A DNA stretch of 64,000 nucleotides from Streptomyces sp. SCSIO 30461 (GTDB lineage Bacteria > Actinomycetota > Actinomycetes > Streptomycetales > Streptomycetaceae), in the NCBI RefSeq assembly GCF_037023745.1, contig NZ_CP146101.1:5658001-5722000 (forward strand), in the 5' to 3' direction. This document shows positions 56,988-64,000 of this stretch, piece by piece (position 1 is the first letter of the stretch; each line of letters starts with the position of its first letter). The notes beneath the pieces are model-generated. The model made no database searches and was not told the DNA's origin. It saw only the letters and a list, made by a program, of their open reading frames with translations. The position numbers and the translations under genes were made by a program.

Positions 56988-57818
56988 ATGAGTGACCGCA
57001 AGCCGTACCCGAGTGATCTCACCGACGAACAGTGGCAGTTGGTCGAGCCCGTGATCAGTGCCTGGAAGGCCGAGCACCCCTCGGCCACCGGTCACCAGGG
57101 TAGATACGCGATGCGGGAGATCGTCAACGCGATCCTCTACCAGAACCGCACCGGCTGTCAGTGGCAGTACCTGCCGCACGATCTGCCGCCGAAGAGCGCG
57201 ACGTACTACTACTTCGCCGCCTGGCGCGAGGACGGCACCGACCAGACCGTTCACGACCTCCTGCGCGTGCAGGTGCGCGAGAGCCGGAAGCGATTAGCCG
57301 ACCCGAGCCTGGTGGTCCTGGACACCCAGAGTATCCACGCGGCTGTCCGTGTCCCGGCCGGTACGACGGGCAAGGACGCCTCGAAGAAGGTGCCGGGCAG
57401 GAAGAGATGCCTGGCCGTGGACGTGCTGGGCCTCGTCGTCGAGGCCGTCGCCCTGCCGGCGTCCGCGCACGACAACACCGCCGGCATCGCCCTCCTGGAC
57501 GGCGTGGCCGCGCAGACCGACACCGTGCGCAAAGCCCTGGTCGACCAGGGCTTCAAGAAGAGCGTTGTCGACCACGGCAAGACCCTGGGCATCGACGTGG
57601 AGATCGTCGAGCGCAACCCGGCCGACAAAGGCTTCGTCCCGCAGGCCAAGCGGTGGATCGTGGAGCAGACGAACGGGATCCTGATGTTCTACCGCCGTCT
57701 CGTGCGTGACTACGAACACCGGCTCGCCTCCTCCCGCTCGCGGGTGTTCTGGGCGATGACCTCGGTCATGGCCCGCCGCCTCACCGGCACCACCCTTCCC
57801 TCCTGGAGGAACGCGTGA
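56988..57818 (+). CDS. IS5-family DDE transposase
   Basis: 276 residues from ATG 56988. Typical start KPYPSDLTDEQWQLVEPVIS and YQNRTGCQWQYLPHDLPPKS; first catalytic Asp in VVLDTQSIHAAV, second in DQGFKKSVVDHG and Glu in RWIVEQTNG. Two basic parts (SKKVPGRKRCLAVDVLG) complete the Transposase_11-type layout. Appears intact. The next gene begins inside its last codons (GTGA). Confidence 0.9.
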   Translation: MSDRKPYPSDLTDEQWQLVEPVISAWKAEHPSATGHQGRYAMREIVNAILYQNRTGCQWQYLPHDLPPKSATYYYFAAWREDGTDQTVHDLLRVQVRESRKRLADPSLVVLDTQSIHAAVRVPAGTTGKDASKKVPGRKRCLAVDVLGLVVEAVALPASAHDNTAGIALLDGVAAQTDTVRKALVDQGFKKSVVDHGKTLGIDVEIVERNPADKGFVPQAKRWIVEQTNGILMFYRRLVRDYEHRLASSRSRVFWAMTSVMARRLTGTTLPSWRNA

Positions 57819-58237
57819 GCGAGATCCCCCAGTTCAAGGCCGTACTGGCCCACGTCGAGGCCCGGGAGAGCGAGGTCGCCGGGCAGGCTGGCCGACTCCG
57901 GGACCAGATCGCCGAACTCACCACACGCCTACGCGAGTTCGAAACCGAGAGCGAGCATCTGCAGATCACCCGCAAGACCCTCCTCAGCCTCCCCGCACCG
58001 GCACCGGCCGACGACCCACTCCGCGCCGAGGTGCCGGAACACCCCGCCTACCAGCAGATTCTCACGACCCTCGCCGACACCGGCCATCCGATGCGGGCCC
58101 GCGACATCTGCGAGGCCCTCGACCTGCCGATCCTGCCGAAGAACACCGAGGGCATCCGGTCCAAGCTGAAACGCCTGGTCGCCCGCGGCATCCTCACCGA
58201 ACCCGAGACCGGCCTGTTCACACAGCCCCACCCTTGA
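57815..58237 (+). CDS. IS accessory protein, 140 aa
   Basis: GTG overlapping the transposase stop. N-terminal coiled coil (VEARESEVAGQAGRLRDQIA) followed by a winged-helix-like C-terminus (YQQILTTLADTGHPMRARDI, GIRSKLKRLVARGIL). Genes of this type sit behind the transposase in some actinobacterial IS5-family elements; a regulatory role in transposition is likely but unproven. Confidence 0.75.
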   Translation: MSEIPQFKAVLAHVEARESEVAGQAGRLRDQIAELTTRLREFETESEHLQITRKTLLSLPAPAPADDPLRAEVPEHPAYQQILTTLADTGHPMRARDICEALDLPILPKNTEGIRSKLKRLVARGILTEPETGLFTQPHP

Positions 58238-58481
58238 GCACCAGCCCACCGAGCAGGGCACCTCACCCAGACCTCATCGCGAAACAGGCATCACGGCGCG
58301 AACCGCACTCTGATGGGTAGGCATCGCCGGATCTGGGGTTACGAACTGATGAAGATCGCTCCGTTTTCGCCTCCTCCCGGCGGGGCGTGTGCCTGGTTGC
58401 GCCGTTTGAGATCTTTTCCACCTCTGTATGTTCACGGATGCATCACATGTGTGGTGCATTGCAAGAAAAGACAGAGGAACT

Positions 58482-61400
58482 ATGAAGGTTCACAGACCCG
58501 CGCGGCGTTCGCGTGGATGGGTTTGGTCGGGGAGAGGGCTGCCGTGCATAGTCGGCAGTCTTGCGCTGGCCTTGACCGTAACCTTGGTCGACGGCAGGAG
58601 TGCCGCGATTGCGGTATCACCTCAGACCGTTGCCGCGCCGAAGAACTCGGCAGTCACCCAGGCAGCCGATATCCCTTCCGCCCGAGTGGCGGCCCGGTTG
58701 TCGGGGAAGCGGGTTGAGGCGCTCTCGGAGCGTACCGAGACATCCACGACGTGGGTGAACAAGGATGGTTCGCTTACAACCGAGCTGACCGCTGGCCCTG
58801 TCCGGTTCCAGGACGATGCGGCTGATGGCGGCTGGCGTGATGTGGACCTGGACCTGGTCAGTCGCTCTGGCGGCGTGGAACCCAAGGCCCACCCCCGTGG
58901 TCTGAAACTGGCGGGCAAGAGGGGTACCCCGGCTACTTCGCTCAAGGCCGCTCAAGCGTCCAAGGCCACGGACCTGGTGACGCTGGGCGAGGGTGATGAG
59001 CAGATCACTCTGCAGTGGAAAGGCGGTCTGCCCTCACCAAAGCTGGAGGGCACGCGCGCCGAGTATGTGAACGCCGTGCCGGGCGCCGATGTGGTGGTCG
59101 AGGCGACCCGCACTGGGTTCGAGCAGTATGTCGAGCTCAAGCAGAAGCCTGAAGCCGACGGCTACACCTATACGCTGCCGCTGCGGACCAAGGGTCTGAA
59201 GGTTACGCAGCAGAAGGACGGCAGCCTGCTCTTCACGGACAAGAAGAGCAAGAAGCAGGCTGTCATGCCGGCCCCGGTGATGTGGGATGCCTCGGTCGAC
59301 AAGGTGTCCGGTGAGCACACCAACCGGGCCAAGGTTGCCATGAAGGTCAACAAGACCAAGGGCGGGGTCGATCTGGTCGTCACCCCGGACGCGAAGTTCC
59401 TGGCTGACCCGAAGACCCAGTACCCGGTAACGGTGGACCCGTCCACCTCGTCGCTGTCGAGCGTCTTCGACACCTATGTCCAGCAAGGCGAGACCGTCGA
59501 CTGGTCCACTGACACCGAGTTGGACCTGGGTAACCCCGGCACCAAGAACGGTGACGGCACTTGGCGCACCGCGCGGTCGTTCATCTCGTGGAACACCGCG
59601 CCGATCTCGGACGCACTGGTGACCGATGCCAAGCTGTCCTTGTGGAACTTCCACTCCGGCAACACCGACTGTGTCGCCTACCCGTGGGAGGTTTGGTCCA
59701 CCGGGGCGGCGTCCACGTCCTCGCGGTGGACCGCGCAGCCGGCGTGGACCGCCAAGAAGGCCACGTCCACCGAGACCAAGGGCAACCCCGCTTGCACCTC
59801 GGCTCCTGATGGCTGGATCAATGCCAATGTGACCACGTTGGTGCAGGAATGGGCCTCCGCGAAGGCGGCCAAGGGCCACATGGGCCTGCGGGCCACGAGC
59901 GAAACGGTCACGGCGCAATGGAAGCGGGTCAACTCCGCCAACGCCGCGTCCAACCCGCCGAAGCTGACCGTTACCTACAACTACCGTCCCCGCACAGGCA
60001 CCAAGCAGGAGGCGGGACCGCCGTTCTTCTCGTACAGCGGCGCCTACATGGTGAACACGTTGACGCCGACGCTACGTGACACCTTCGTCGACGCCAACGG
60101 GGACAAGGTCAACGGCACCTTCCAGATCTTCGACAGCGTCACCGACACCCAGGTCGGAAACGTCATCGTCTCCCCGTACGTCCCCTCCGGTCAGGTCGCC
60201 TCGGTGACCGTCCCCGGTGGAGTGCTGACCAACGGAAAGACCTACAAGTTCCGCACCTCGCCCTACGACGGGGCGCACTACAACCTCGGGTGGTCTGCCT
60301 GGAAGTCCTTCACGGTCGACACCACCGCACCGTCCGCCCCGACAGCCATCACCTCGACGGACTACCCGTCCACCTCGTGGGTCAAGGGTGCAGGTCAGAC
60401 GGGCACGTTCACCATCACGCCGAACGGCACGAACCATAACTGGCTCGAGTGGTCTTTGGACGGGGCGACCTGGACCAAGGTCGGTACAGCCGGCTCCACC
60501 GCTGCCAAGCCCATCGGCGTCACCCCGCCCAAGGACGGCACCCACACGCTCCAGGTGCGGCAGGTCGACAAAGCCGACAACAAGTCCGAGGCCATCGACT
60601 ACACCTTCCACGCCGGCCCCGGCGGCTTCGTCCAGCCCACCGACGGTGAGCGCACCGCCCGTCGCCTGCCGTTGGTCGCCGAGACAGACAGCGGCATGTA
60701 CGACAACGTGTCGTTTTCCTGGCGCCGCTCCGAAGCCGACCCTTGGGTCCAGATCCCCGCTGGCGACGTCAGCTCTGGCGGCGTCCCGCTCACCGCTTGG
60801 CCGGCGGCGATGACCGGTGGCAAGAACGCGCCGCTGGTATGGAACACCACCGATACCGTCAACCCGGACGGCACGATCCAGATCAAGGCCAACTTCACCG
60901 GCCCGAACTCCGCCTCGGGCAGCACTGCCCCGCTGACCGTCGTCGTCGACCGCAACGCCAGCGGTGCAGCGAGCACCGAGATAGGCCCCGGCTCGGTGAA
61001 CCTGCTGACGGGTGACTACAGCCTCTCGGCTGCCGACGTCTCTGCCTTGGGCCTGTCGGTATCCCGCACCGCTTCCTCACGCGGCCCGCAGCAGGCCGCC
61101 AACCAGGAGGGTCAAGCGGCGATCTTCGGCAAGCAGTGGGTGTCGGGCACCGCCGGTGAGGCGACTGAGTCGGACTACAGCCACATCCAGAAGGCCTCCG
61201 ACACCGCCGTCGACGTGGTGATGACTGACGGCGACGCCATTCACTTTGCCGCCAACGCGGGTAAGACCGGCTGGATTCCAGAACCAGGTTCTGAGGCCCT
61301 GTCCCTCGCCGGCAGCGTCACGGGATCATTCACTCTCTCCGACACGCAGGGTACGGTCACCGAGTTCACCAAGCCCGACCCGGCGGTGGCGAGCTGGCAG

Positions 61401-64000
61401 GTCTCCAGCACGCTGCGGGACGGCCTCACCAACTCCACCATCACGGTTGTCTCCGAGACCGTGACTGTGGACGGCAAGAAACTGGCCCGCCCCAAGCGGG
61501 TCATCGCCCCCACCTCCGCGGTCAGCGCCGCCACCTGCACGGCGACACCGGCGACCAAGGGCTGCCGCGTCCTGGAGTACGCCTACGCGACCTCCACCAC
61601 CGCCACCGGCTCCGCCTTCGGCGACTTCGCCGGGCAGGTGAGCGAGATCCGGCTGTGGTCCACCGAACCGGGTGCCAATTCGGCGACCTCGAAGTCGGTG
61701 CAGCAGTACCTGTACGACGACCAAGGCCGACTGCGCCGCGCCTGGAACCCACAGATCACCCCATCCCTGTTCACCGAGTACGCCTACGACACCGCGGGCC
61801 GCGTCACCAGCCTGACTCCGGCCGGTGAGCTGGCCTGGACGTTCATCTACGGCAAGGCCGGCAACGCGGCCACCGCAGGTGACGGCATGCTACTCAAGGC
61901 CTCCCGGGCCGGTCTGAAGCAAGGCACCTCGAACGTCGAGGAAGGCACCGCCTTCACCTCGGTCGTCTATGACGTGCCGTTGACCGGCTCTGACGCCCCC
62001 TACAAGATGGGCGCAGCGGATGTGAAGGCATGGGGCCAGAAGGACGCGCCTACGGACGCGGCCGCGGTCTTCCCCGCGGACGCCGTCCCGGCTGCGCACT
62101 CCGGTGACGCTCTCGGTGCCTCGTCCTACACGCGCGCCGACCTCACCTACATGGGCGTCTCCGGACGCTCTGTCAACGCGGTTACTCCTGGCGGGCATGT
62201 CGTCACCACCGAGTACGACCGCTTTGGCAATACAGTGAGCGAATTGTCCGCCTCCAACCGGGCCGTCGCACTCGGCGTCAGCGCCGCCGACCGGGCCGCG
62301 CAGGCCGATCTCGGCATCGCACAACTCTCTACCGCCGAGCGGGCGACCCTGCTCTCCACCATCTCGGTCTACAACGAAAACGGCATGCGGGCCCTGGAGA
62401 AGTTGAGCCCGCTGCGTCGGATCGACCTCACCGCTGATCTGAAGTCCGGGGCCACGACCCTGGTCCCAGCCGGTACCTCGGTGACGGCCCGTTCCTGGAC
62501 ACTCAACGAGTACGACGCGGGCCGCCCCACCGACGGCACCGCCAAGGTCAAGGACCAGGTCACCAAGGTCACCACAGGCGCCCAGGTGCGCGAGCACCCC
62601 GGTGTCCAGGGCGAGCCCCGCGTAATGCAGACCGTGTACGACTGGGCCAAGGGCCTACCCACCCAGACAAGCAAGGACCCGGGCGGTCTCGCGGTCACCG
62701 AGACCACCGAATACGACGCCCAGGGCCGCATCACCAAGCAACGACTGCCCGGCGCCAACGGCACCGACGCCGCAACCCGCGTAACCACCTACTGGTCCGC
62801 GACCGGAACGGGAGCCTGCCAAGGCCGCCCAGAGTGGGCCGACCAAGTCTGCTCCGCAGGCCCTGCGGGCGCGATCACCGGAGGCGGCTCCAACCCGGCG
62901 CAGCTGCCTACGTCCACCACCGAATACAACTGGTGGGGAGCCCCGGCGAAAGTCTCGGACACTGCCAACAGCGTGACCCGTACCACGACGATCACCTACG
63001 ACAATGCGGGCCGCCCCACCAAAGTGGCTGTCACTGGCGGAATCGGCCAAGCGGTCCCTGAGGTGACCACGGAGTATGACCCGGCCTCAGGTCGTACCCT
63101 CAGGACCGTCTCGCCGAGCGGCGGAGTCATCACCAGGGTCTACGACAAGCTCGGCCGCATAATTTCCTACGCCGATGCCGACACCGGAACGACCGCCACT
63201 GAGTACGACCTGCTCAACAGGCTAGCCAAGGTAACGGACAACGCCCCCTCAACGACCACATACACGTATGACCAGGCCGACGAGCCTCGCGGCCTGCCGA
63301 CTAAGATCAACGACTCCGTGGCTGGAGCGTTCCAAGCGACCTACGACGCCGACGGATTGGTCGACGAGCAACAGCTGCCTGGCGGCTACACCCTCCGGGT
63401 CACCAGGGACACCTCGGGAGCTACTTCGGAGCGCACCTACACCCGTGACAGCGATGCCACCCTGGTCTACTCCGACAGCGTCACGGCAACCATCCACAGC
63501 CAGAACAGCACTCATTCCGGCTGGTCAAACCAGACCTATCGCTATGACGGCGTAGGTCGACTGACCAGCGTCGACGACACTGTCGCCACGGTTTGCACCC
63601 GCCGTACATACGGCTTCGATTCCCGTACCAACCGCACCTCGCGGACGGTTGCCGCCAGCTCCCCGGGCGCCGACTGTCCGGGCTCTGGTGGTACCACGAC
63701 AACTCATCTGTATGACAGCGCTGACCGACTCGTCGACGCGGGCTACACGTACGACGCTTTCGGTCGGACGGTAACCAAGCCGGGCACCACAGCGATCAGC
63801 TACTACGCCAACGATCTCGTCCAGCGTCAGACGACAAGCGGCAAGCGGCAAACCTGGCAGCTCGACGCGGGAATGCGATTCCGCTCGTGGACCGTCGAGA
63901 CCGAGAATTCCGGCACTTGGACCCAGACCAACGCCAAACGCAATCACTACGGCGACGACTCGGATAATCCCCGCTGGATAGAAGAAGACGCCACAGGTGG
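58482..64000 (+). CDS. Large secreted RHS/YD-repeat protein (C-terminus beyond the window)
   Basis: ATG at 58482 with AGAGGAAC; open to the window end, at least 1,839 residues. Signal peptide: basic MKVHRPARRSRGWVWSGRGL then IVGSLALALTVTLVDG and an AIA/VS cleavage area. Residues 70-500 are a beta-rich domain with YPVTVDPSTS and a lectin-like FISWNTAPISDALVTDAKLS region; a fibronectin-like stretch follows. From about residue 1,080 there are at least ten YD repeats (LYDDQGRLRR, EYDRFGNTVS, TYDNAGRPTK, VYDKLGRIIS, RYDGVGRLTS). Such proteins form beta cages and often carry a variable C-terminal toxin, which would lie beyond the window. Directly follows the IS. Confidence 0.9.
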   Translation, partial: MKVHRPARRSRGWVWSGRGLPCIVGSLALALTVTLVDGRSAAIAVSPQTVAAPKNSAVTQAADIPSARVAARLSGKRVEALSERTETSTTWVNKDGSLTTELTAGPVRFQDDAADGGWRDVDLDLVSRSGGVEPKAHPRGLKLAGKRGTPATSLKAAQASKATDLVTLGEGDEQITLQWKGGLPSPKLEGTRAEYVNAVPGADVVVEATRTGFEQYVELKQKPEADGYTYTLPLRTKGLKVTQQKDGSLLFTDKKSKKQAVMPAPVMWDASVDKVSGEHTNRAKVAMKVNKTKGGVDLVVTPDAKFLADPKTQYPVTVDPSTSSLSSVFDTYVQQGETVDWSTDTELDLGNPGTKNGDGTWRTARSFISWNTAPISDALVTDAKLSLWNFHSGNTDCVAYPWEVWSTGAASTSSRWTAQPAWTAKKATSTETKGNPACTSAPDGWINANVTTLVQEWASAKAAKGHMGLRATSETVTAQWKRVNSANAASNPPKLTVTYNYRPRTGTKQEAGPPFFSYSGAYMVNTLTPTLRDTFVDANGDKVNGTFQIFDSVTDTQVGNVIVSPYVPSGQVASVTVPGGVLTNGKTYKFRTSPYDGAHYNLGWSAWKSFTVDTTAPSAPTAITSTDYPSTSWVKGAGQTGTFTITPNGTNHNWLEWSLDGATWTKVGTAGSTAAKPIGVTPPKDGTHTLQVRQVDKADNKSEAIDYTFHAGPGGFVQPTDGERTARRLPLVAETDSGMYDNVSFSWRRSEADPWVQIPAGDVSSGGVPLTAWPAAMTGGKNAPLVWNTTDTVNPDGTIQIKANFTGPNSASGSTAPLTVVVDRNASGAASTEIGPGSVNLLTGDYSLSAADVSALGLSVSRTASSRGPQQAANQEGQAAIFGKQWVSGTAGEATESDYSHIQKASDTAVDVVMTDGDAIHFAANAGKTGWIPEPGSEALSLAGSVTGSFTLSDTQGTVTEFTKPDPAVASWQVSSTLRDGLTNSTITVVSETVTVDGKKLARPKRVIAPTSAVSAATCTATPATKGCRVLEYAYATSTTATGSAFGDFAGQVSEIRLWSTEPGANSATSKSVQQYLYDDQGRLRRAWNPQITPSLFTEYAYDTAGRVTSLTPAGELAWTFIYGKAGNAATAGDGMLLKASRAGLKQGTSNVEEGTAFTSVVYDVPLTGSDAPYKMGAADVKAWGQKDAPTDAAAVFPADAVPAAHSGDALGASSYTRADLTYMGVSGRSVNAVTPGGHVVTTEYDRFGNTVSELSASNRAVALGVSAADRAAQADLGIAQLSTAERATLLSTISVYNENGMRALEKLSPLRRIDLTADLKSGATTLVPAGTSVTARSWTLNEYDAGRPTDGTAKVKDQVTKVTTGAQVREHPGVQGEPRVMQTVYDWAKGLPTQTSKDPGGLAVTETTEYDAQGRITKQRLPGANGTDAATRVTTYWSATGTGACQGRPEWADQVCSAGPAGAITGGGSNPAQLPTSTTEYNWWGAPAKVSDTANSVTRTTTITYDNAGRPTKVAVTGGIGQAVPEVTTEYDPASGRTLRTVSPSGGVITRVYDKLGRIISYADADTGTTATEYDLLNRLAKVTDNAPSTTTYTYDQADEPRGLPTKINDSVAGAFQATYDADGLVDEQQLPGGYTLRVTRDTSGATSERTYTRDSDATLVYSDSVTATIHSQNSTHSGWSNQTYRYDGVGRLTSVDDTVATVCTRRTYGFDSRTNRTSRTVAASSPGADCPGSGGTTTTHLYDSADRLVDAGYTYDAFGRTVTKPGTTAISYYANDLVQRQTTSGKRQTWQLDAGMRFRSWTVETENSGTWTQTNAKRNHYGDDSDNPRWIEEDATG

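Larger units (their letters stand above)
56885..58312. mobile_element. IS5-family insertion sequence with 26-bp perfect terminal repeats
   Basis: CAGAGTGCGGTTCGCGCC plus GTGATGCC at 56885-56910 is repeated, inverted and without mismatch, at 58287-58312. Length about 1,428 bp. It carries a transposase and an accessory gene. No target duplication is visible (flanks GGCTGT and ATGGGT), which suggests that DNA next to it was deleted after insertion; that would also explain the missing intron and transposase ends. Confidence 0.8.

Noticed and set aside
1..64000. tRNA or rRNA genes
   Set aside because: No cloverleaf-type or rRNA-like stretch was recognised by eye; a covariance-model scan would be needed to exclude a tRNA.

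Overview
High-GC actinomycete DNA, most likely Streptomyces: strong G/C third-position bias, many GTG/TTG starts, AGGAG-type ribosome sites and many ATGA/GTGA stop-start overlaps. No phage structural or lysis genes, rRNA, tRNA or CRISPR were seen. The content reads as part of a large plasmid (or phage-plasmid) with a phage-type replication module, joined on the right to DNA rich in mobile elements.

Layout. (1) 1-7.6 kb, minus strand: replication operon with an SF3/D5 helicase, a family B DNA polymerase with proofreading motifs, a VRR-NUC nuclease and small genes. (2) 7.6-8.9 kb: non-coding, with an array of GTACCAC/GTGGTAC palindromes, the best origin or operator candidate. (3) 8.9-13.7 kb: CPBP-family membrane protease, RecJ-type DHH exonuclease, Lsr2-like nucleoid protein and a SLOG/DUF2493 protein. 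(4) 13.7-15.8 kb: about 2 kb non-coding with large inverted repeats and a centromere-like GTCTC/GGGACAC repeat cluster, followed by a plus-strand operon at 15.8-21.5 kb: ParR-like protein, ParM-like actin, a small protein, a methylase-fold protein lacking an (N/D)PPY motif, an 845-residue protein with repeated winged-helix-like units, and a membrane peptide. (5) 21.7-47.1 kb: minus-strand array of mostly unknown small genes, including NADAR, PcfJ-like, SSB, an MFS transporter, several zinc-ribbon proteins, a broken Panacea/SocA-like gene and a homing-endonuclease-repeat protein. Units are bounded by hairpin terminators, and at least five unit starts follow a GATCAGC-N3-GCTGATC palindrome. (6) 47.4-50.5 kb, plus: lipoprotein, MobC-like ribbon-helix-helix protein, coiled-coil partner. 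(7) 50.8-55 kb: Streptomyces-type regulatory genes (GNAT, HTH/TPR regulator, two HATPase proteins). (8) 55.1-58.3 kb: nested wreck of a transposase gene, cut by a group II intron that is in turn cut by an IS5-like element with 26-bp perfect terminal repeats. (9) 58.5 kb to the end: a very large secreted RHS/YD-repeat protein running off the window.

Working model. Helicase, polymerase, SSB, RecJ and VRR-NUC form a largely self-contained replication and repair set. ParR/ParM with the upstream repeats form a type II (actin-based) partition system, unusual for an actinomycete, where ParAB is the norm. Lsr2 may silence the element, and the palindrome family may co-regulate the small-gene units.

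Caution: at least a dozen small genes in 12.8-52 kb are readable only if a one- or two-base indel is allowed, several of them in homopolymers (two G8 runs). This is either sequencing error or real decay; coordinates given for those genes span the inferred whole gene.
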